NCBI GenBank assembly: GCA_002295925.1
Contig: DBGO01000007.1
Span: forward strand, 1-64,000
DNA length: 64,000 bases
Reading direction: 5' to 3'
Origin: Flavobacteriales bacterium UBA852
GTDB taxonomy: Bacteria; Bacteroidota; Bacteroidia; Flavobacteriales_E; Vicingaceae
A program made the position numbers and the translations under genes. The notes beneath the pieces were generated by a model. It was given only the letters and a program-made list of their open reading frames with translations. It was not told the origin of the DNA and ran no database searches. Shown one piece after another: positions 45,027-54,155 of this stretch. Every line of letters starts with the position of its first letter. The stretch's first letter is position 1.

Positions 45027-48000
45027 ATGGAAAATAAAACAAAAACCGTATTAGGATTAGACTTAGGCACCAACTCTATCGGTTGGGCGTTGGTAAAAGA
45101 AGATATTGAAAACAACTCCAATTCAAACATTATAGATTGTGGAGTAAGAGTAATTCCATTAACATCTGAAGAAATAGACAATTTTGAAAAAGGTAAATCC
45201 ATCACAACAAATAAAGACAGAACACAAAAAAGACATGCTCGAAGAAACCTGCACAGATTTAAGCTCAGACGTAAAGTTTTGATTGAAACTTTAAAAAAAG
45301 CAGGCATTATTGATGAGCAAGCTGTTTTAACTGAAGATGGTAAAGGTACCACTCATGAATTAATACGGATTAGAGCACAAGCCGCTGACCAACAAATAAA
45401 GCTTGACGAGTTTGCCAGAGTATTGCTGGCTATCAATAAAAAAAGAGGATATAAAAGCAGTCGAAAAACAAAATCTGCCGAAGAAGGCGAAGCAATCGAT
45501 TCTATGGATATAGCTAAAATTCTTTATGAGAAGAACTTAACGCCCGGCGAATATGTACTTAACTTATTGGAGAAAGGAAAAAACTTCATCCCCGATTTTT
45601 ACCCATCCGATTTGCAAGAAGAATTTAATCGCATTTGGGAAAAACAAAAAGAATATTATCCGGAAATTTTAACCGATGAACTAAAAAAGGAAGTTATCAA
45701 TAAATCGGGAAGGCAAACATGGACAATCCTTAAAAAGCCATTTAATATTGTTGGGATAAAAAGAACAGGAAAAAAACATGAACAAAGATTAGAAAATTAC
45801 CAATGGCGTGTAGAAGCGCTTAAAAACAAACTTGATTTAGAACAATTAGCCATTGTTTTACAAGAAATAAATACACAATTAAATCGTACCAGTGGTTATT
45901 TGGGGGAAATAAGTGACAGAAGCAAACAATTATATTTGAATAAAATAACAGTAGGGCAATATTTGTACAACCAAATAAAAGAAAATCCACACAACCGTTT
46001 AAAAAATCAAGTTTTTTACCGCCAAGATTATTTAGATGAATTTAATAAAATATGGGACACACAAAGTAAATTTTACCCGGATATTCTTTCGCCTGAGCTT
46101 AAAAAAGAAATCAGAGATATCATCATATTTTATCAACGTCCGCTAAAATCACAAAAAGGGCTTATCAGCATTTGCGAACTGGAAGGCAGGGAAGCAGAAA
46201 TTAAAGTGGACGGCAAAACAAAAAAGAAGGTAATAGGACCACGTGTCATTCCTAAATCATCCCCCTTATTTCAAGAGTTTAAAATTTGGCAACGATTAAA
46301 TGATATTATTGTAAAAAACCCGGTTACCAAAGAAGAATATTATTTAAGCGAAGAACATAAAAACATTATTTTCGAAGAAGTAAACTTAAAAGGTAAAATT
46401 TCCGATAAAGAATTATTAAAACTTCTCGGACTAAAAAGTAAAGATTGGGAAGTAAATTTTAAAACCATTGAAGGAAACAGCACTAATGCCGAACTGTTGA
46501 AAGCTTATCAAGAAATAATCAACACAGCAGGATACGACAATCAAGAATTAAAGAAAATGGATGCCGGTAAAGCAGTGCCATTTTTAGAAGAATTGTTTGA
46601 ATCGCTTGGGATTAATAAGCACATCGTAAAATTTAGCACCGACTTACCCGACAATGAAATTGAAAAACAACCGCATTATCAATTATGGCACTTATTATAC
46701 TCTTATGAAGGTGATAATTCTAAAAGTGGAAATGAAAGTTTATACAAACATTTGAAAGAAAAATTCGGCATCGAAAAAGAATATGCCCAACCGTTCATTA
46801 AAATAAATTTTAAAAGTGATTACGGAAATTTAAGTGCCAAAGCCATCAAAAAAATACTGCCACACTTAAAAGACGGCAAAGATTATTCAGAAGCAGCTCA
46901 ATTGGCAGGATACAACCATTCACACTCTTTTACTAAGAAAGAAAATTTAGAAAGGGAATTGGTGGACAAATTGGAAATTTTGCCCAAAAACAGTTTACGA
47001 AATCCGGTTGTGGAAAAAATCCTCAACCAAATGATTAATGTAGTGAATGCCATTATAGATGAATATGGTAAACCTGATGAAATACGCATTGAATTAGCCC
47101 GCGAACTCAAAAAAAGTGCTAAAGAAAGACAAAAAACAACCGAGTACATTACAAAATCTACCAAAGAACATGAACAAATCAAAAAGATTCTTGAAAAGAT
47201 GCCTCCATTCAATCAAGGAGTACGAATTACGCGCAATGATATTATCAAATATAAATTATGGAAAGAATTAGAACCTAACAAATACCATACATTATACAGC
47301 AATCAATATATACCACTCGAAAAACTTTTTTCTAAAGAAATTGACGTAGAACACATCATTCCCAAAGCATTATTATATGATGATTCTTTTTCAAACAAAA
47401 CACTCGAATACCGAAATGTAAACCTGGAAAAAGGAGACAGAACAGCTTATGATTATATGATTGATAAATACGGCGAAAACTCAGAAGAGTTTAAACGTTA
47501 CATTACTGTTATTGAGGAATTATATAAAGACGGTAAAATAAGCAAAGGCAAATTCAATAAATTACTGATGAAACAATCGGAAATTCCCGATGATTTTATT
47601 GAACGTGATTTACGAAACACACAATATATTGCAAAAAAAGCAAAAGAATTGCTTTTAAAATTAGTTAGAACCGTAGTACCAACCAGTGGAACAGTTACCG
47701 ACAAATTACGTCAAGATTGGGGATTAGTTGATATAATGAAAGAGCTTAATTGGGATAAATATAACCAATTAGGATTAACCGATTATGAAGAAACAAAAGA
47801 CGGAAAACGAATAAAAATCATTAAAGATTGGAGTAAACGAAACGACCAACGACACCACGCTATGGATGCCATTACCATTGCCTTTACCACGCACAATCAT
47901 ATTCAATACCTCAATAATCTAAATACCATTTATAATTTGCATGAGCAAGAAGAAGTGCAACACGACAAAAGCAATTTATACGGCATAAAAGAAAAAATTA

Positions 48001-49226
48001 CAGAATTGGTTGAAGATAAAAACGGTAACAAAAAAAGAAAGTTCAAAAAACCTATGCCAAATCTGCGTTCGGAAGCCAAAAAGCACCTCGAAAACATTTT
48101 AGTTTCCTACAAAGCAAAAAACAAAGTAGTAACACAAAACAAAAATTACATTAAAGTAAGTGCCAACAATCCGCGAAAAAACAAGATAAAAAGAAAAGGA
48201 AAACACTACCTTGTACAAGATACCTTAACTCCAAGAGGGCAGTTACATAACGAAACCATTTACGGAAAAATTAAACAACCTTTAAAAAAGCCGGTAAAGC
48301 TTTCCAAAAAATTCACAGCAAAACAAGCAGAGCTGATTATCAATAAAGAGATAAAACAAACTGTATTAAATCATTTGGCTAAATACAATAATAAGCACGA
48401 AATTGCTTTTGAAAGTAAAACATTAAAAAAAGACCCCGTAATTTTTAATAACAAACCGTTGAAAGAAGTACATTGTTTTGAAGAATTTTACACCATAAGA
48501 AAAGATATTTCGCCGGATTTGAAAATTGATAAAGTAATTGATGAAAAAGCAAAAAAAATATTAGAAACCAGACTAAAAGAATACAACGGAAATGCCAAAG
48601 AAGCGTTCGCTAATTTGGATAAAAACCCCATTTGGCTGAATAAAGAAAAAGGCATTGCCATTAAAAAAGTAACCATAAAAGGCATAAACAATGCCGAAGT
48701 ATTGCACACCAAAAAAGATCATTTTGGCAAAGAAATATTAGACGAAAACAACCATCCGGTTCCTGCCGACTTTGTAAACACAGGCAACAACCATCATGTA
48801 GCTATTTACCGAGACAAAGATGGTAATTTACACGAAAAAGTAGTATCCTTTTTTGAAGCTGTAGAAAGAGCCAATCAAGGAATGCCAATTATAGATAAAG
48901 ACTACAAAAAAGGATTAGGGTGGGAATTATTGTTTACCTTAAAACAAAACGAAATGTTTGTTTTTCCAAATCCGGAAACGGGTTTTAACCCAAGTGAAAT
49001 CGATTTATTAAACCCCAATAATAAATCATTAATAAGCCCAAATTTATTTAGAGTGCAAAAAATTGGAAGTTCTGATTATTGGTTTAGACATCATTTGGAA
49101 ACAAATATCAAAAACAACATTAAAGGAATAACATATTTCAGAATAACGAATAAAAATACTTTACAAAACATTAAGAAAGTCAGAATCAATCATACAGGAA
49201 AAATAGTTGCCGTAGGCGAATATTAA
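45027..49226 (+). CDS. cas9: CRISPR-associated endonuclease Cas9, type II-C
   Basis: 1399 aa, in the size range of Bacteroidota II-C enzymes. RuvC-I VLGLDLGTNSIGWALV with Asp12. An arginine-rich bridge helix at ~68-90 (RTQKRHARRNLHRFKLRRKV). RuvC-II RIELARELKKS with Glu689. HNH domain IDVEHIIPKALL with Asp773 and His776 and the second-metal Asn799 in YRNVNLEKGD. RuvC-III DQRHHAMDAITIA with His944 and Asp947. All catalytic residues are intact, so it should cleave both strands. The ~150-residue C-terminal part is the PAM-interacting domain; no PAM can be read from it. No csn2 or cas4 nearby, which with the gene order defines subtype II-C. Confidence 0.97.
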   Translation: MENKTKTVLGLDLGTNSIGWALVKEDIENNSNSNIIDCGVRVIPLTSEEIDNFEKGKSITTNKDRTQKRHARRNLHRFKLRRKVLIETLKKAGIIDEQAVLTEDGKGTTHELIRIRAQAADQQIKLDEFARVLLAINKKRGYKSSRKTKSAEEGEAIDSMDIAKILYEKNLTPGEYVLNLLEKGKNFIPDFYPSDLQEEFNRIWEKQKEYYPEILTDELKKEVINKSGRQTWTILKKPFNIVGIKRTGKKHEQRLENYQWRVEALKNKLDLEQLAIVLQEINTQLNRTSGYLGEISDRSKQLYLNKITVGQYLYNQIKENPHNRLKNQVFYRQDYLDEFNKIWDTQSKFYPDILSPELKKEIRDIIIFYQRPLKSQKGLISICELEGREAEIKVDGKTKKKVIGPRVIPKSSPLFQEFKIWQRLNDIIVKNPVTKEEYYLSEEHKNIIFEEVNLKGKISDKELLKLLGLKSKDWEVNFKTIEGNSTNAELLKAYQEIINTAGYDNQELKKMDAGKAVPFLEELFESLGINKHIVKFSTDLPDNEIEKQPHYQLWHLLYSYEGDNSKSGNESLYKHLKEKFGIEKEYAQPFIKINFKSDYGNLSAKAIKKILPHLKDGKDYSEAAQLAGYNHSHSFTKKENLERELVDKLEILPKNSLRNPVVEKILNQMINVVNAIIDEYGKPDEIRIELARELKKSAKERQKTTEYITKSTKEHEQIKKILEKMPPFNQGVRITRNDIIKYKLWKELEPNKYHTLYSNQYIPLEKLFSKEIDVEHIIPKALLYDDSFSNKTLEYRNVNLEKGDRTAYDYMIDKYGENSEEFKRYITVIEELYKDGKISKGKFNKLLMKQSEIPDDFIERDLRNTQYIAKKAKELLLKLVRTVVPTSGTVTDKLRQDWGLVDIMKELNWDKYNQLGLTDYEETKDGKRIKIIKDWSKRNDQRHHAMDAITIAFTTHNHIQYLNNLNTIYNLHEQEEVQHDKSNLYGIKEKITELVEDKNGNKKRKFKKPMPNLRSEAKKHLENILVSYKAKNKVVTQNKNYIKVSANNPRKNKIKRKGKHYLVQDTLTPRGQLHNETIYGKIKQPLKKPVKLSKKFTAKQAELIINKEIKQTVLNHLAKYNNKHEIAFESKTLKKDPVIFNNKPLKEVHCFEEFYTIRKDISPDLKIDKVIDEKAKKILETRLKEYNGNAKEAFANLDKNPIWLNKEKGIAIKKVTIKGINNAEVLHTKKDHFGKEILDENNHPVPADFVNTGNNHHVAIYRDKDGNLHEKVVSFFEAVERANQGMPIIDKDYKKGLGWELLFTLKQNEMFVFPNPETGFNPSEIDLLNPNNKSLISPNLFRVQKIGSSDYWFRHHLETNIKNNIKGITYFRITNKNTLQNIKKVRINHTGKIVAVGEY

Positions 49227-49250
49227 CACACTTGTAACTTTTTTACATAA

Positions 49251-49300
49251 AGGTGCGTAATTTATCATAAAAAACCATTGTGTTATGATAAAGCGCACCT
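49251..49300. promoter_or_regulatory. Large hairpin enclosing the cas1 start codon
   Basis: Left arm AGGTGCG (49251-49257) and TTTATCATAA (49261-49270); right arm TTATGATAAA (49283-49292) and CGCACCT (49294-49300); loop 49271-49282. Seventeen pairs with one small internal loop. The cas1 ATG (49285-49287) lies within the right arm, so folding of the mRNA would hide it. Confidence 0.75.
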
Positions 49301-50226
49301 TGTTTTTTGCCAATCCCGTGTATCTAAGCACAAAAAACAAACAATTGGTTGCCACTTATCCTACCGGAGAAAAAGAAAATATTCCTCGTGCCAAACAATT
49401 AAAAGAAATAAAACCCCAAAATAAAAAAACTGTACCCATAGAAGATATTGGGGTAATCATTTTAGAACATCCGCAAATAACCATTACCAACAAACTGTTG
49501 GAACAATTAAATTTGCACAACGTAGCTGTAATCCATTGCAACAGTCAACACATGCCTGTTGGTTTAATAATGCCACTTAACGGACATTCCGAACTGTCCG
49601 AACGATTCAGGCACCAAATAAATGCCAGTTTACCCTTAAAGAAAAATCTTTGGCAACAAACCATTCAGGCAAAAATTATCAATCAAGCCGCCCTTTTATC
49701 CGAACGAGGTATTCCGGTAAAAAATATGCTACAATGGGCAAAAGACGTAACCAGCGGCGACAAACAAAACCACGAAGCCCGGGCAGCTGCTTATTATTGG
49801 CAAAACCTGTTTGATATTCCGGACTTTAACCGTACCCGCTTTGGCGAACCACCCAACAACTTACTCAATTACGGCTATGCCATTTTGCGTTCCATTGCTG
49901 CACGGTCATTGGTTTCGAGCGGTTTACTGCCTGCTCTAGGCATTTTCCACCAAAACAAATACAATGCCTATTGCCTTGCCGATGACATTATGGAACCCTA
50001 CCGCCCTTATGTAGATGTGATTGTAACACACATTGTAGATAATGAAGACGATTACAGCGAATTAACAACCGAAATAAAATTGCAACTGGCAAGCATTGCT
50101 GCAATGGATGTAATAATAGACGGCAAAAAGAGTCCTTTGATGATAGCCATGAGCCGAACCACCAATTCATTATTTGAGTGTTTTGCCGGCATAAGCCGGA
50201 AACTGCTATACCCCAAATATGAATAA
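49285..50226 (+). CDS. cas1: CRISPR integrase Cas1
   Basis: 313 aa. Forms the Cas1-Cas2 complex that inserts new spacers. Metal ligands: Glu164 (KQNHEARAAAYYW), His222 (LGIFHQNKYNAYCLADD) and Glu237 (DDIMEPYRPYVD). N-terminal beta domain ~1-105, helical domain after it. It starts 58 nt after cas9, inside the 49251-49300 hairpin, and ends 11 nt before cas2. Confidence 0.97.
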   Translation: MIKRTLFFANPVYLSTKNKQLVATYPTGEKENIPRAKQLKEIKPQNKKTVPIEDIGVIILEHPQITITNKLLEQLNLHNVAVIHCNSQHMPVGLIMPLNGHSELSERFRHQINASLPLKKNLWQQTIQAKIINQAALLSERGIPVKNMLQWAKDVTSGDKQNHEARAAAYYWQNLFDIPDFNRTRFGEPPNNLLNYGYAILRSIAARSLVSSGLLPALGIFHQNKYNAYCLADDIMEPYRPYVDVIVTHIVDNEDDYSELTTEIKLQLASIAAMDVIIDGKKSPLMIAMSRTTNSLFECFAGISRKLLYPKYE

Positions 50227-50237
50227 ACAAAATAAAA

Positions 50238-50582
50238 ATGATTGAAAAATTTTCACGATTAAATCAATACCGTTGTATGTGGATACTCGTATTTTTTGAC
50301 CTGCCTACCGAAACAAAAAGAGACCGGAGAGCTGCTGCAAAATTCAGAAAATCTTTGGTAGAAGATGGTTTTGGTATGTTTCAATTCTCTATTTACATCC
50401 GGTTTTGTACCAGTCGCGAAAATGCCGATGTACATATTAAGCGAGTAAAAAGTATCTTACCAAAATATGGCAAGGTTGGCATACTGCGTATTACCGACAA
50501 ACAATTTGAAATGATGGAAATATTTCACGGACAAAAAGAAGTAGAACCCGAAAAACCAAGTCAACAATTAGAACTTTTCTAA
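50238..50582 (+). CDS. cas2: CRISPR-associated Cas2 with clamp-binding-like tail
   Basis: 114 aa. Ferredoxin-like core: YRCMWILVFFDLPTETKRDRR with the conserved Asp21, then FRKSLVEDGFGMFQFSIYIRF. It is the dimeric centre of the Cas1-Cas2 integrase. The last residues, SQQLELF, follow a polar Glu/Pro/Lys linker; QLELF closely matches the QL(S/D)LF consensus for binding the DNA polymerase beta clamp. Last gene of the operon, 71 bp before the array. Confidence 0.95.
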   Translation: MIEKFSRLNQYRCMWILVFFDLPTETKRDRRAAAKFRKSLVEDGFGMFQFSIYIRFCTSRENADVHIKRVKSILPKYGKVGILRITDKQFEMMEIFHGQKEVEPEKPSQQLELF

Positions 50583-50624
50583 CTCAATGCTCATTTTTTC
50601 TATTCAAAAAATACAGATAACTAA

Positions 50625-50657
50625 CAACATACCAGCCAGTTAAGACGAGGTATGTTG
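50625..50657 (-). terminator. Hairpin at the cas2-array junction
   Basis: Perfect 9-bp arms CAACATACC (50625-50633) and GGTATGTTG (50649-50657); the second arm overlaps the first four bases of repeat 1. Read on the minus strand it comes at the end of the pre-crRNA and a T-rich stretch follows about 12 nt later, so it may end array transcription. It could equally be an acquisition motif bound by Cas1-Cas2. Confidence 0.4.
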
Positions 50658-52733
50658 CGAATTATCCATAAAGATAACAATTTGAACGCTATTCACAACA
50701 AATTTAAAACCATTTTTATATATTTGTAAGTTGCGAATTATCCATAAAGATAACAATTTGAACGCTATTCACAACGAAAGTGTTTAAAGCCCTTAATTTA
50801 AAGAAGTTGCGAATTATCCATAAAGATAACAATTTGAACGCTATTCACAACTATTCCAAGAAATACGAGGCGTTTTTTTTCGTTGCGAATTATCCATAAA
50901 GATAACAATTTGAACGCTATTCACAACACCATTACCCATTCCATTAGCATCCCATTGGTTGCGAATTATCCATAAAGATAACAATTTGAACGCTATTCAC
51001 AACTATTTTATGTATAACTTTTTCATATTACAAGTTGCGAATTATCCATAAAGATAACAATTTGAACGCTATTCACAACAGGCGGTGTAACATTATTTGT
51101 TACATTTTGGTTGCGAATTATCCATAAAGATAACAATTTGAACGCTATTCACAACGTTTATTTCTGGCAATTGATTTTTACTGCTTGTTGCGAATTATCC
51201 ATAAAGATAACAATTTGAACGCTATTCACAACACCGTATGAATGATGACTTTTTAAATTTATGTTGCGAATTATCCATAAAGATAACAATTTGAACGCTA
51301 TTCACAACTCTTTTTTATTCGTATAATGAACAAAAGGAGTTGCGAATTATCCATAAAGATAACAATTTGAACGCTATTCACAACACTAAACGCAAATGCA
51401 ACGGCTCAAAATGTGTTGCGAATTATCCATAAAGATAACAATTTGAACGCTATTCACAACTTTTTATTAGAGTCTATAAACAAAGCAGCGTTGCGAATTA
51501 TCCATAAAGATAACAATTTGAACGCTATTCACAACTAAAAAAAATATAGTTTAAAAATAACTATTGTTGCGAATTATCCATAAAGATAACAATTTGAACG
51601 CTATTCACAACGTGTTTGATTGTTGGCTTGTCGAAATTGAAGTTGCGAATTATCCATAAAGATAACAATTTGAACGCTATTCACAACACGCTTCTTTGTC
51701 TTTACGTTTCTTTTTAAGTTGCGAATTATCCATAAAGATAACAATTTGAACGCTATTCACAACAATAATTAAACCAATTATTTATTGTTAATGGTTGCGA
51801 ATTATCCATAAAGATAACAATTTGAACGCTATTCACAACGAGCAGCTTGAATGGTATCCGTTAATCGATGTTGCGAATTATCCATAAAGATAACAATTTG
51901 AACGCTATTCACAACGTGATAAGCTAAAAATGGATCGAATCCAAAGTTGCGAATTATCCATAAAGATAACAATTTGAACGCTATTCACAACAGTAGTTGA
52001 GGATCAATTGAATGTGCATAGTTGCGAATTATCCATAAAGATAACAATTTGAACGCTATTCACAACTTACTTGCTTTCATATTTTTAATTTTATCGTTGC
52101 GAATTATCCATAAAGATAACAATTTGAACGCTATTCACAACAACAATAAATTAAATACTTCTGTAATTAGGGTTGCGAATTATCCATAAAGATAACAATT
52201 TGAACGCTATTCACAACTACATTCTACTTTGTATGTTTTGCCGTTATGTTGCGAATTATCCATAAAGATAACAATTTGAACGCTATTCACAACTGCTTTC
52301 TTGTCCAATAAATTTATTTCGTCGTTGCGAATTATCCATAAAGATAACAATTTGAACGCTATTCACAACCAAGCTCCGACAGGTCTTTTATCCTCTCTTG
52401 TTGCGAATTATCCATAAAGATAACAATTTGAACGCTATTCACAACAATAGTTTGCTTACTACTTCTATTGGTATTGTTGCGAATTATCCATAAAGATAAC
52501 AATTTGAACGCTATTCACAACAATGTTTTAAGTAAGAAGTGGCAGGCGGTCGTTGCGAATTATCCATAAAGATAACAATTTGAACGCTATTCACAACACT
52601 ACATCATCAATAATGATGTTACCGTTTGTTGCGAATTATCCATAAAGATAACAATTTGAACGCTATTCACAACCGGGCAAGAGCCGCATTACTTTCGTCA
52701 ATAGTTGCGAATTATCCATAAAGATAACAATTT
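50654..52733 (-). CRISPR. Type II-C CRISPR array, 28 repeats, 27 spacers
   Basis: The 46-bp repeat begins GTTGCGAATTATCCATAAAG and ends GAACGCTATTCACAAC on the plus strand. I read 27 identical full copies and a last copy (52704-52733) cut after 30 bases. Spacers are 30 bp except one of 31 (51156-51186) and three of 29 (ending at 51489, 52020 and 52095). The minus-strand form (GTTGTGAATAGCGTTCAAAT...) matches the tracrRNA anti-repeat and has the GTTGTGAnTnGC start usual in Bacteroidota II-C arrays, so crRNAs are read on the minus strand. Each full repeat contains TTG (2-4), 19 nt, TATCTTTA (24-31), a promoter-like pair. Confidence 0.97.
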
Positions 52734-52878
52734 ACTCACTGCGTGTTTATTTTTTATTGTGTTCGTGAACTCGTAAACTCGTTTGAAAGCCATCTGCAAT
52801 TAAAATCATGGATTAATTGCTATTCATCTATTATAGAATTGAAACTTTTGGGATTTTCATATATTTTCATATCACATA

Positions 52879-54141
52879 TCAATATAGAACATCTTTCAAC
52901 CCCTTAATGCGCCAATCTACTTCTATTTTAGTGTAATCGAATTTTTCTTCTTCTTTGTCGGGAATCAATATGGTTTTCATTCCTAAATTTTTCCCAAATT
53001 CCATATCCGAAATAGAGTCGCCTATAATTACACTATTATTAAAATCTATTTCAGGAAAATCAGTTTTTGCTTTGATTGCCAATTTTGGTGAGGGTTTTCG
53101 GCAATTATCTTCCTTTGATTTTAAATCAAAACAATTATAAACGGCGTCTATTCTTCCTCCGGATTGCTTAATTTCATTTATCATAAAGTCATTTACTTCT
53201 TGAACATCTTCTGCAGTCATTAACCCTTTCCCCACTCCTTGCTGATTGGTAACAACAATAATTCTGCGGAACTTTTTACTCATCTTTGCAATGGCTTCTT
53301 TTGCTCCGGGAATAAATTCAAATTCTGCCGAGGTTTTGATGTATCCGCCCGGTTTACGTTTATTTATCACTCCGTCTCTATCCAAAAAAACTGTGGTTGT
53401 TTCGGGCAAATGCCAAAATTTTTCTTTGTTTAAATTGTTCGAAAACATAAACTGTGCAGCAAAATAATCTTCGGGAATGCCAATATCTATAAACTGTGCC
53501 TCGGTTTTATAATACCCAATAGGAATTTGAGATACATATTTTTCAAGAATATCTTGCTCAAATGAAAATTTATTCTCCTCGGGGAAATAGTTTTGTGCAA
53601 ATTGTTTGTTCATTAAATATACACCGGCATTAATGTATCCTTCCTTATGAAATTCTTTTTCTTTAAAGGCAGATATTCGATTCTCTGTGGTTTCAACCAC
53701 TCCGTAGCGATCGAAATTTTTCATTTTCACCAAAGCCAAACTTAAATCGTTGCATAGGCAGTTTTTTTCAAATTCGGCAAACGAAATACCAACAAAAGTA
53801 TCGCCGTTGATAATCCAAAATTTATCATCATTTACATATGATGCGGCAAGTTTTACCGCTCCACCCGTTCCCAACGGTTCTTTTTCTATGGCATACACAA
53901 TCTCCGCACCATTGAATGTATTGCCAAAATAATTTTGAATGCTTTCGTACTTATACCCTACGGACAGGATAAAACGGGAAATCCCTTGATGAGATAAAAA
54001 TTGCATCAAATGCCATAGAAATGGCTTGCCGTTTACCGGCGCCATAGGTTTGGGCAAATCGTTAACTACACTTTGCAAGCGTGTTCCCTTTCCGCCGGCA
54101 AGTATAATCGCTTCTTTTATGGCTGTTTTTTCAGTTTTCAT
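52879..54141 (-). CDS. Fused heptose-1-phosphate nucleotidyltransferase and HAD heptose phosphatase
   Basis: 420 aa. Residues ~10-235 are a sugar-phosphate nucleotidyltransferase like HddC (LAGGKGTRLQ, LPKPMAPVNGKP, WIINGDTFV). Residues ~245-420 are a HAD phosphatase like GmhB (FLDRDGVINKRKPGGY, VTNQQGVGKG, IGDSISDMEFGKNLG). Together they would remove the 7-phosphate-stage phosphate and form GDP-D-glycero-alpha-D-manno-heptose. The GmhB zinc loop is reduced: only VYNCFDLKSKEDNCRKPSP remains, with fewer Cys/His than the E. coli enzyme. 14 nt after hddA, same operon. Confidence 0.88.
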   Translation of the reverse strand: MKTEKTAIKEAIILAGGKGTRLQSVVNDLPKPMAPVNGKPFLWHLMQFLSHQGISRFILSVGYKYESIQNYFGNTFNGAEIVYAIEKEPLGTGGAVKLAASYVNDDKFWIINGDTFVGISFAEFEKNCLCNDLSLALVKMKNFDRYGVVETTENRISAFKEKEFHKEGYINAGVYLMNKQFAQNYFPEENKFSFEQDILEKYVSQIPIGYYKTEAQFIDIGIPEDYFAAQFMFSNNLNKEKFWHLPETTTVFLDRDGVINKRKPGGYIKTSAEFEFIPGAKEAIAKMSKKFRRIIVVTNQQGVGKGLMTAEDVQEVNDFMINEIKQSGGRIDAVYNCFDLKSKEDNCRKPSPKLAIKAKTDFPEIDFNNSVIIGDSISDMEFGKNLGMKTILIPDKEEEKFDYTKIEVDWRIKGLKDVLY

Positions 54142-54155
54142 AAAGCATTTGGCAA

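Noticed and set aside
45027..49226. Catalytically dead Cas9
   Set aside because: Asp12, Glu689, His944, Asp947 and the HNH residues Asp773, His776 and Asn799 are all present.
50654..52733. Plus-strand reading of the array, with the repeat starting GTTGCGAATT
   Set aside because: The tracrRNA anti-repeat pairs with the minus-strand form, and only that form has the promoter-like pair and the usual GTTGTGA start.
52796..52820. Hairpin GCAATTAA/TTAATTGC as a terminator of the heptose operon
   Set aside because: No T run follows on either strand that would fit a minus-strand terminator.
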